28,083 nt of DNA from Haplomitrium mnioides (lineage: Eukaryota > Marchantiophyta > Haplomitriopsida > Calobryales): the NCBI GenBank assembly GCA_049999725.1, contig JBNGIS010034147.1, forward strand, positions 1 through 28,083, given 5' to 3'. The notes below the pieces were generated by a model that was not told the origin of the DNA, did no database searches, and saw nothing but the letters and a program-made list of their open reading frames with translations. Within the stretch, counting starts at the first letter, position 1; each line of letters starts with the position of its first letter. This document shows, one piece after another, positions 1 through 7,347 of the stretch. The position numbers and the translations under genes are program-made.

Positions 1-2
1 AA

Positions 3-356
3 TGGGAGGATGGTTGGCATCCTATTGCCTTCTTTTCTAGGAAGTTGAGCGACACTGAATAAAACTACCACACTACGGAGCGAGAAGAATTGGCGATTGT
101 ACTATCAACCAAACTTTGGAAGCATTATCTAGGAGATAAGGAGTTTATTGTCGAAACCGACCATAAACCTCTAATCTATCTAGAAACTCAAAAGGAGCTC
201 TCAAAACGGCAAATTCATTGGGCGGAGTGGCGACAACGATTCCATATGAAGATGGTCTATGTGGAAGGAAAACGAAAAATTACATATGCCTTGACCCGCA
301 TGCCTCAACTCAATATTTTATCAAAAATCACAATCCATCCTAATTGGTGGACGTAA
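3..356 (+). pseudogene. Reverse transcriptase/RNase H C-terminal fragment of the Ty3/gypsy pol, interrupted
   Basis: The frame starting at base 3 reads as the RNase H part of a gypsy polyprotein. It has the recognisable strings FFSRKLS, NYHTTEREELAIV and TDHKPLIYL. It is interrupted by TAA at 60-62 and again by TAA at 354-356; beyond the second stop the same frame continues directly into the integrase. Near the RNase H end, where plant gypsy elements carry an ADALSR-like motif, this copy reads TYALTR, so the acidic residue expected there is lost. RNase H degrades the RNA strand during reverse transcription. The N-terminal part of the domain lies off the left edge. Both stops could come from a Gln CAA codon by C-to-T change, which is inference. 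The domain call is firm; function is very unlikely. Confidence 0.88.
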
Positions 357-1787
357 ATGTTGGCTGCAACAAAAGAAGATGAGGAGATCATTGCTGCACA
401 ACAAAAGGGTCTAGTGAAAGAGGTAAGAGGATTGGTTTTCTTCCAAGGCAAGGTATGGGTTCCTAATAGTGTTAAGCTTCGCTTTGAGGTTTTGTATGAA
501 GCACATGATTCGGCAATTGGTGGACATGTTAGCATTGAGAAAACTTTGGACAACCTTCAACGAGTCTATTATTGGCCTAAGATGCATCAAGATGTAGAGA
601 CCTATGTTCGTAGTTGTTTGGCTTGTCAACAAAACAAAGCGACCAACCTTAAACGTGGAGGTTTATTACAACCGTTGCCAATCCCGAATCGGCGATGGGA
701 ATATGTGAGTATGGATATTGTGTGTGAGTTACCACGTACTTCTACGGGTTATGATGCTATTGTTGTTTTTGTGGATAAACTTAGCAAAATGATTCATATT
801 CGTCCGACTACCAAGTCAGTGACAGCACCGGAGTTAGCACGAATTTATTTGGAAGCTGTTTACTCTCATCATGGTATCTCCAAAGTGATTATCTCCGATC
901 GCGGCACTCAATTCACTAGCATGTTTTGGCGCACAATATTTGGTCTTCTCAAAACCAAATTGGCTATGTCCACTGCTTATCACCCTGAATCGGATGATCA
1001 AACTGAACGGGCCAACCGCACTATTGAAGACATGTTGCGAGCTTTTACTTTGGAAGAACAAGAGGAATGGGATTGGTTGCTACCTCTTGTGGAGTTCTCT
1101 TACAATAACTCCATCAACAGCTCTACACGAGCCACGCCTTTCTTTTTTATGTATGGTGAGCATCCAACTACTTTATCTAATCTTCATTCTGCATCGACCT
1201 CTAAGAGTCCAACTGCCAACGATTTCCTCCATCGGCTACACCACAGCATCCAACGTGCCAAGGAAAAACTTGAAGTCGCTCGCAATCGCCAAAAACAATA
1301 TGTCGATGCTCATCGTCGCGAAGTGACCTTTGCTATAGGTGACCAAGTATGGCTCTCTACATCCAATCTTCCTTTGCTTCGCTCTCGTAAGCTATCTGCT
1401 CGCTTTATTGGCCCATTTGCTATTTCTGCTCGTATTGGTGAAGTGGCATATCAACTTGTTTTACCTCCTCACATGAAGATTCATCTGGTCTTTCATGTCT
1501 CTTTATTACGTGCTTTTGTCCCTCGCTCTACCACCTTCACTTGTAACCAAGAACCCTCTCCACCACTTGAGCTTATTGATGGTCATGAGGAATTTGAGGT
1601 GGAACAACTCTTGAAGAAACGCACACGACGTCGAGGCCATCGTGAGATTGTGGAGTACTTGGTTCGTTGGAAAGGATACCCTCTCTATAAAGCTACTTGG
1701 GAGCCTTTGGAGAATTTGGCCAATGCCTCTGCACTTGTTCAGTCTTTTCAGAACTCTCTTATTCGCAACGAGGACGTTGCCTCTTAA
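357..1787 (+). CDS. Ty3/gypsy integrase with C-terminal chromodomain (476 codons open, downstream part of pol)
   Basis: Retroviral-type integrase, which inserts the element cDNA into host chromatin. From the N-terminus: an HHCC zinc-binding region (HDSAIGGH, then CLAC) at about residues 50-100; the catalytic core with Asp in SMDIVCELP, Asp in ISDRGTQF and Glu in DQTERANR; a GPY/F-like module (ARFIGPFAISARIG); then FHVSLLRAF. It ends in a chromodomain (EEFEVEQLL, VEYLVRWKGY, ATWEPLENL), which targets insertion to marked chromatin. All three catalytic residues and the zinc ligands are visible. One Gly usual in the catalytic Glu motif is Asp here (SDDQTER). The first ATG follows the TAA at 354-356, so this is the tail of a gag-pol polyprotein cut by a stop, not a natural separate gene. 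The ORF stops at TAA 1785-1787, directly before the polypurine tract. Confidence 0.93.
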   Translation: MLAATKEDEEIIAAQQKGLVKEVRGLVFFQGKVWVPNSVKLRFEVLYEAHDSAIGGHVSIEKTLDNLQRVYYWPKMHQDVETYVRSCLACQQNKATNLKRGGLLQPLPIPNRRWEYVSMDIVCELPRTSTGYDAIVVFVDKLSKMIHIRPTTKSVTAPELARIYLEAVYSHHGISKVIISDRGTQFTSMFWRTIFGLLKTKLAMSTAYHPESDDQTERANRTIEDMLRAFTLEEQEEWDWLLPLVEFSYNNSINSSTRATPFFFMYGEHPTTLSNLHSASTSKSPTANDFLHRLHHSIQRAKEKLEVARNRQKQYVDAHRREVTFAIGDQVWLSTSNLPLLRSRKLSARFIGPFAISARIGEVAYQLVLPPHMKIHLVFHVSLLRAFVPRSTTFTCNQEPSPPLELIDGHEEFEVEQLLKKRTRRRGHREIVEYLVRWKGYPLYKATWEPLENLANASALVQSFQNSLIRNEDVAS

Positions 1788-1799
1788 AAGGGGGGAGGA
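1786..1799 (+). other. Polypurine tract of the first chromovirus
   Basis: An AAAAGGGGGGAGGA run lies directly between the integrase stop codon and the first base of the 3' LTR. This is the standard position for the purine-rich primer of plus-strand DNA synthesis in LTR retrotransposons. Confidence 0.88.
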
Positions 1800-1910
1800 T
1801 TGTAACGATCACTAACTTTAGTAAACCATAGCTAAAAATAATGTCAACTATGTCTAGAAAGCTATTACTAAGTTAGAGTAGCAAAAAGCAATTGCTATTA
1901 TAGAGAGATG

Positions 1911-2100
1911 GACATGTGGCACAAGGAGAGAAAGTCAACAAATTAAAGTGAAAGAGGGAGTCTAGATAGACTACTTTAAAAGAGGATAAGGACACGTGGC
2001 AAGCGGAGAATTAAAGTAAAGAGAAGGTTCTAAAGATAAGAACACGTGGTAGAATGAGAACTAAAGAGATAGAAGGTTCTAAGGATAAGGACACGTGGCA
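1911..2100 (+). promoter_or_regulatory. LTR direct repeats carrying G-box/ABRE-like ACACGTGGC motifs
   Basis: Four related blocks occur at 1911 (GACATGTGGC), 1991 (GACACGTGGC), 2041 (AACACGTGGT) and 2090 (GACACGTGGC). The last three are spaced about 50 bp apart, each preceded by an AAGGTTCTAA(A/G)GATAAG-like string or its variant. CACGTG is the plant G-box, and CACGTGGC matches the core of abscisic-acid-response elements bound by bZIP factors. The first copy has CATGTG instead, losing the core. The blocks lie 130-310 bp upstream of the TATA box, where enhancers of LTR promoters sit. Stress or hormone response of the element is inference. Confidence 0.6.
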
Positions 2101-2225
2101 GAAGGAGAACAAAAGTAAAGGGTGGTCCAATTAGAGTGAGAGAAAAGAGAGGTCCAATTAGAAGAGGATAGAAAAGGAACCAATGGGGTTCCTCCACCTA
2201 TGTAAGCAAAGTACTTTCTCTCAAG

Positions 2226-2234
2226 TATATAAAG
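2226..2234 (+). promoter_or_regulatory. TATA box in the 3' LTR
   Basis: TATATAAAG, preceded by TCAAG, lies about 425 bp into the LTR and downstream of the G-box repeats. This is the expected place for the U3 core promoter. Confidence 0.7.
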
Positions 2235-2365
2235 AAGGGAGAGTGCCTTGTTTGGCATCTCTTACCTTGTGGGTTCTTGAAGTTCTTGTGCGCTTCTCTT
2301 ATGCTAACTTGTATGTGTTGTACTTGTGCTAACTTGTGTGTGTAATGTGGGTGTGTAGTGTTACA

Positions 2366-3400
2366 CTTAGTAGCCTCTCGTGAATTCAAGACAGAAAGAA
2401 CCCCTTTCAGCTTCAAGTAACGATACACCTCTGAATACTGGTCCACTTCCAGCGATGAGTACACCTGGATTGCTTGAGGCTCTAGAACTCCACGCTCAGT
2501 GATTCTCCGCACCCCTCCAGTCCACCTCCACCCCTACTAGCCCCCTTGTACGAGTCTACTGGCCTCACATGAATCTTCCCTTGAATTCTTTCCTCTTTTC
2601 TTCGCTGTGTCTTCCTCTCCGAGATAGCTTACACACCTCAATTTTGCATATTCATACACCCCTCAAACGTCACTGTACATCCATCTATACCCCCCCGACG
2701 CTCTCGTTCCCTTGAGGCGTTTCTTGTTCAAGATCGTCTCCTTCCTCCACGTGGTGTGTGGCAGTTTTTCTAGTTAGCAACCGTTTCTTGGTGCGGTGAC
2801 ACCTGTCTGTACAGTTGAGGGCTAGTCCAAAGTAAATGGTCATCCCTAAAGTTCTCCCAAGTCAGGGGAAAACAACCTCGATGTAGATCAAAGGTAGGTT
2901 GTTCTCGTGCGCTCTTATGGCAGTTTTAAGGGCCTTACACATGATTCCTTTCTGATGAAGACTAGAATGATAAGATGACAATGGTTGTTAGGTAGAGCCA
3001 ACTCTCAATCCTCTGCAAATAGGTAGTGCACCTCAATATCGATGAGCCTGAAAGCTGATTTGAGCATGGGAGATCTCGGCGTAGGTGGGAGATAGTAACT
3101 GATGACCTCTGCGTGGATCCCCAATGGTTGTGTCTCAAGAGTCATGATCTATGATTGGCCTGCCACTGGTCGATCTTAGTAAGTCGCTGAAGGTGAGGTA
3201 GTCGCCGATCCGATTGCTTCGAAGTAGTAAGCTCGGTGAAGATCTAAAGCTAGAGGCCAAAGAGATCTGTTCCGCAGAGAGATCTGTAGAGAATCATTTG
3301 AAGAGTGTTAGGTTCGCTGATCAACTCCGACGATTGGCTGCTCAACGTATCCCGCCGACTGATCCCTAATTTTCCTCGGCTACTCCCCAATTTCCCTGGG
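2366..3400. other. Gene-poor flank; one possible short exon-like frame on the minus strand
   Basis: Nothing here is firmly identified. The base composition is less AT-rich than the rest of the window. On the minus strand, roughly 2515 down to 2372, a frame reads with protein-like composition (for example VLEPQAIQVYSSLEVDQYSE, then VYRYLKLKGVLSVLNSRE) right up to the LTR edge. It could be a fragment of a host or transposon exon into which the chromovirus inserted. I do not recognise the protein. The rest (2520-3400) shows no convincing frame, RNA gene or repeat. Confidence 0.35.
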
Positions 3401-3401
3401 C

Positions 3402-3830
3402 ATGCTCCCTAGCTGCCACGGTTTTGAAGGTTTTCACAGACTTCTCCAAGGTTGCCAAGTTTCAATTGTCCCCCACAGACTCCTTCAAGGCTGCCACATT
3501 TCCAATGTCACGCTGTCCACCGCCGCTTGCAAGGTGGAAGTTGGACTACCACTGACCCTTGATTCTAAAGTTGACTGCCTTCCGATGTTTTCCGCGGAAT
3601 CCTCCAAGGCTGCCACGTTTCCGATGTCACGCCATTTGCCACCGCCCGCAAGGTGGAAGTTGGACCGCCACAGACCTCCTGATTCTGAAGTTGACCTCCT
3701 TCTGATGTATTGCGCGGATTCCTCTGAAGTCCTACCTTCCGATATATCCCACAAACTCCTCTAAGGCTGCCACTTCTTCAAAGTTTCTCTCGGACTCCGT
3801 TCAGGGTGCCACGTTTCTGAAGGTTCTCTC
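3402..3830. repeat. Degenerate tandem duplication, period about 119 bp
   Basis: A block containing CAAGGCTGCCAC, then TTTCCAATGTCACGC, CAAGGTGGAAGTTGGAC and ATTCTAAAGTTGAC starts near 3484. It repeats from about 3601 with small changes (TTTCCGATGTCACGC, ATTCTGAAGTTGAC). CTGCCAC occurs at 3491 and 3610, giving the 119-bp period. Shorter relatives of the CTCCAAGGCTGCCACGTTT part follow to about 3830. The 120-codon open frame at 3402-3764 merely tracks the repeat and shows no known domain. Confidence 0.7.
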
Positions 3831-3849
3831 GGACTCGCTGCGTTCGAAG

Positions 3850-4412
3850 TGTTAGTTCCTGCCTTCTGTCGTGCCTACATCCTCCATGCAACTGCCTCTA
3901 TCTCAATTCCTTCCAACCCCCCTTTGCGTGATTCTTCTCCTTGCTATGAATTCAGACCTGTCTACACAATGCCTTCATTCTAGCAAATTCTCCTTGCTGC
4001 GGCGATGCTGTTGCGACAGATCTCTCCCCCTCGAATCCTTTCTACCCTCCTCCTTCCCTACTAATGTCCTCGCTGGGTTAATAACCTTCATACAACCCTT
4101 GCTCGATCCGCTCGCATTGTGCTAGCTCCCTCACCTGCGATCTTCCCAGCCTTGATTTCCTTCTCTTCGTCCAATCTTCAGCACCTATCCTCGCCTCACT
4201 CGATCAACCTCTCCCTCTGCGCCCAGTTTCATTTTGCAATCTCCTCAACTGCTCGCATTCCTCTTGCATCTGAAATTCCTCTCCCTCTCTCTCCCTCACT
4301 CAACCCTCCTTTCATCTTGATTTGCTGCGAGTCCATATGCACCACACTACTTGCATTCCCTTTGCATCTAACTCCTCTCGAATCCACATGGCTCCTCCCT
4401 TGGAGTGCATGA
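3850..4412. other. Pyrimidine-rich stretch without a recognisable gene
   Basis: The plus strand is strongly C/T-biased, with many CTCCCT, TCCTTC and CTCTCCCTC runs. Open frames exist in several registers, as expected from low stop-codon density in such sequence. They are rich in Ser, Pro and Leu and resemble no family I know. Confidence 0.5.
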
Positions 4413-4427
4413 TTCGTGACAGCAAAT

Positions 4428-4502
4428 GGGAAAAAGGGAAAAGGAAAAGGAGAGATATGAGGAAGAGAAGGAAGGGGAGAGAGGGAAGAGAGGGGAAGGA
4501 TA
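4428..4502 (+). repeat. Polypurine tract (about 75 nt, G/A only apart from one TAT)
   Basis: Runs of GGGAAAAAGGG, AAAAGGAAAAGGAGAGA and GGAAGAGAAGGAAGGGG form a nearly pure purine strand, broken only around 4456-4458. It follows a long pyrimidine-rich segment on the same strand and precedes an A/T-only stretch (4503-4620). Confidence 0.75.
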
Positions 4503-4628
4503 GAATAATAATAATATACAAATAAAACATAATAAAATATAGTAAAATAATATAAACTGAAACAATAGACTAAACTTGAAGCTCAATAATCAGAAAAATT
4601 AGAAAAAACTCAAAAACACTCGGCCGAC

Positions 4629-6024
4629 AGATATATACTTTTGAAGTGCTTTTCTATAATTTAGTCACAGGATGTGCACTTGTGATGGAGCTTTTCCATG
4701 ATTTGTTAAGAGGATATATACCTTTGATGAAGTTTTTTTCTATTTTTTTCACAGGATGTATCTAAGTCATAGAGCTTTTATATGATTTGTTCATAAGATA
4801 TATACTTGTGATGAAGCTTTGCTATGATTTGTTCACAAGACATATACGTGTGATGGAGTTTTTTTGTGATTGCTTTACATGATATATACTTGTAATGGAG
4901 CATTTTTATGCTTTATTCTTGGGATATATACTTGTGATGGAGGTTTTTAATGGTTGGCTTACGGTATATATACTTGTGGTGGAGCTTTTCTATGATTTGT
5001 TTATAGGATATATATTTGTCATGGAGCTTTTTGTAATTTTTCCATGGAATATAAACTTGTGATTGAGCTTTTCTATGATTTGTTCTTAGGATATATACTT
5101 GTGATAAAACTTTTCTTTGATTTGTTGAGAGGAAATATACTTGTGTTAATGCAAAATATAGTTGTGAAAGAGCTTTTCTATGATTTTTTCACACAATAAG
5201 TATTTGTTACAGACCTTTTCTCTGATTTGTTCCTAGGATATACACTTGTGATAGAGCTTTTCTGTGATTTTCTCACGGGATATATACTTGTGATGGTGCT
5301 TTTCTATGATTGCTTTACAGGATATATACTTGTGAGAGAGCTTTTCTATGATTTTTTCATAAGATATATACTTGTGATGGAGGTTTTCTATGATTGTTTC
5401 ATGAAATAAATACTTGTGATGGAGCTTTTCTATGATTTGTGAATGACGTATGTAGTTATGACAGAGCTTTCTATGATTTCTTCACGAGATATATACTTCT
5501 AATAGAGCTTTTCTTTGATGTAGCTTTGCTCTGATTTGTTCACATGATATATACTTGTGATAGAGGTTTTCTATGATTTGTCCACAAGATATATAGTTGT
5601 GATTGAGCTTTTCTATGATTTTTTCACGTGATATAGACTTGTGATGGAGCTTTTGTATGATTTGCTTACAGATATATACTTGCGATGGATATTTTCTATG
5701 ATAGTTTTACAGGATATATACTTTTGATGGAGCTTTTCTATGATTTATTCACGGGATATATTCTTGTGATCAAGCTTTTCAATGATTTGTTCACAGGATA
5801 TATGCTTGTGATGGATCTTGTCTATGATTTTCTCAGAGGCTATATACTATCAATGGAGCTTTTCTATGATTTTAAAACGAGATATATAGTTGTGACTAAG
5901 CTTTTCTATGATTTTTTCTTAGGATATGTACTTGTGATAGAGCTTGTCTTTGATTTGTCTACAAGATATATAACTGTAGTGGAGCTTTTCTATGATTTGT
6001 TCTTGAGAGATATACTTGTGATAG
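4629..6024 (+). repeat. 42-bp minisatellite array 1 (about 33 units by length)
   Basis: Tandem copies of a unit reading approximately GGATATATACTTGTGATGGA, then GCTTTTCTATGATTTGTTCA, then a variable C. Adjacent copies of the TATATACTTGTGA core are 42 bp apart (for example 5281 and 5323). Units differ at several positions and a few are shortened (near 5510-5525). Because 42 is a multiple of three, the plus strand reads as a degenerate 14-residue repeat (GYILVMELFYDLFT-like), giving incidental open frames at 5227-5409 and 5685-6029. The array stops exactly where the second chromovirus LTR begins and resumes on its other side at 10914. Confidence 0.95.
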
Positions 6025-6410
6025 TGTAATAGTACAAGCATAAGGTTTTTCTTTTACAAGAAAATAAAGAGGAGTGAAGGAAGTGGTAGAGAGTCATTTT
6101 TAAGGTTGAGATAAGATTACTTGCCTTTGAAGTCACTTTTAGTAGAAAGTCACTTTTAAGGTTGAAATTAGAAGTGACTTGTATGTTAAGAAAGAGGGAT
6201 GACGCCCTCTTCTCTTGTATAAATAGAAGGACTTCTTAGCCCTGCTCCTCATTCTGGAGTCCTCTCAATTTGGTTTGGATATTTGGTTACTTGGCTTTGG
6301 CTAGTACTCTTGGATTTTCTTTGCTCATTGGTTTTGAGTTGTATAACTCTATTGGAGTTTTCTTGAAGTTGTTACTCATTTGGAAGTTAGTCTTTGAGTT
6401 TTTTTTTACA
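6025..6410 (+). repeat. 5' LTR of the second chromovirus (386 bp)
   Basis: It begins TGTAATAGTACAAGCATAAGG, a start repeated with small changes at 10811, and ends TTTTTACA one base before the primer-binding site. A TATA box (TATAAATAG, 6218-6226) lies about 190 bp in. An internal duplication of AGTCA(T/C)TTTTAAGGTTGA occurs near 6091 and 6148, period about 57 bp. Confidence 0.88.
6218..6226 (+). promoter_or_regulatory. TATA box in the 5' LTR
   Basis: TATAAATAG, preceded by CTCTTG, sits mid-LTR at the usual place for the LTR core promoter. Confidence 0.65.
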
Positions 6411-6411
6411 T

Positions 6412-6424
6412 TGGTATCAGAACC
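6412..6424 (+). other. Primer-binding site (initiator tRNA-Met type)
   Basis: TGGTATCAGAACC lies one base after the LTR end. It differs by one base from the usual plant primer-binding site TGGTATCAGAGCC, complementary to the 3' end of initiator tRNA-Met. The change is G to A, in line with the other decay in this element. Confidence 0.88.
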
Positions 6425-6599
6425 AGAGTTCTTTTTGGTGGATTGGAGAATCAAGAAGCAAGGATGCAAATGATGCAACAATAAATTGAACATCTTTCTT
6501 GCCTTCTAAAAGTTCAAATGCAAATGGGGAAGAGGGCATATTTTCAAGAAGAAGAAAGTCATGTGCGATTTCCCTAGCCAAAAGCATATGTTGGGAAGA

Positions 6600-7330
6600 C
6601 GGATCCTGGCGCATCTGAGAATTTTTTGTTCGATTGTGAGAAATACTTAGAGGCTACCAGCATAAGAGAAGATTGTCGGAGAATTCTATTTGCTGTAAGT
6701 TGATTAGAAGGAGTGCCAAAAACTTGGTGGAGATATCAAATTGACCAAGCTCAATGTGGATTTGCCCCTCAAATTCCTTCTTGGCAAGAGTTCAAAGAAG
6801 CCGTAAATATAATATTTAGGGTTTCTAATTATTTAAAGGTGGCAAGAGATTGCTTGGCAGAATTGAAGCAACTTGCTACCATAAGGAGCCATATCACACA
6901 TTTTCAGAAAATCATTGTACAAATTCCTAATATGGGTAAGAGAGAAGCTTTAGATTGCTTTATTCGATGACTGAAGCCTTACACTAGAATGGAAGTGACA
7001 ATAAGAGAGACCTCTCAACTAGAAGAAGCAATGTGAATGGCTGAATGATATAACTCGCTAGTAGTCACCACCAATGCTAGGCCACGTCCACAACAAGCTT
7101 TACCAAATGTTTGTGTGTCAGCAAATGAGGCTGTACCTATGGAGATTTATACGGTGTAGAGAGTGACACTCATCGTTGTAGAGCATGAGCGCCTACGCCA
7201 AAGTAGAGGATGTTTTTATTGTCGACAGCTTAGTTATATGATTGCAAATTTCCCACATTGCCAAGGTCGACCATGCATTCTTGTTTAGGCAACAACTATT
7301 GAAGAAGAAAATAAGAGAAACGACCAACCT
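6600..7330 (+). pseudogene. Gag remnant with degenerate zinc knuckle
   Basis: Fragments of a gypsy capsid protein can be followed across stops. They include FLFDCEKYLEATSIREDCRR near 6630, then VPKTWWRYQIDQAQ, IPSWQEFKEA and DCLAELKQL (6713-6970), which match the usual layout of plant Ty3 gag. A zinc knuckle near 7210-7262 reads CFYC...FPHC; the Gly-His normally in the middle is Ser-Tyr and one Cys is Phe, so it is broken. In-frame stops (for example the TGA ending the frame at 6970) interrupt the region. Gag would package element RNA in virus-like particles; this copy cannot. Confidence 0.82.
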
Positions 7331-7347
7331 CAGTAAAGATAATCAAG

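Larger units (their letters stand above)
1..2365 (+). mobile_element. Ty3/gypsy chromovirus, 3' part (runs off the left edge)
   Basis: This is the 3' portion of a long-terminal-repeat retrotransposon of the chromovirus lineage. In order it shows the end of reverse transcriptase/RNase H, an integrase with HHCC zinc finger, D-D-E residues and GPY/F-like module, a chromodomain, a stop codon, a polypurine tract and a 3' LTR. The 5' LTR, gag, protease and most of reverse transcriptase would lie to the left of the window. The LTR has perfect 6-bp inverted ends (TGTAAC/GTTACA), which fixes the right boundary. A target-site duplication would start with CTTAG (2366-2370), but its partner is out of view. 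The integrase frame is uninterrupted over 476 codons, so this copy is much younger than the second chromovirus at 6025-10913. Confidence 0.93.
1801..2365 (+). repeat. 3' LTR of the first chromovirus (565 bp)
   Basis: It begins TGTAACGATC straight after the polypurine tract and ends GTGTTACA; the outer six bases form a perfect inverted repeat with TG...CA ends. Inside are a G-box-rich direct-repeat region (1911-2100), two copies of GGTCCAATTA (about 2123 and 2151) and a TATA box (2226-2234). The layout is U3 promoter first, then the transcribed R/U5 part ending in GT-rich sequence. The matching 5' LTR is outside the window, so insertion age cannot be judged. Confidence 0.87.

Noticed and set aside
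3871-4412. Open frames of 84 and 97 codons in the pyrimidine-rich region
   Set aside because: Low stop density in C/T-rich sequence gives such frames by chance; composition is Ser/Pro/Leu-rich without motifs.
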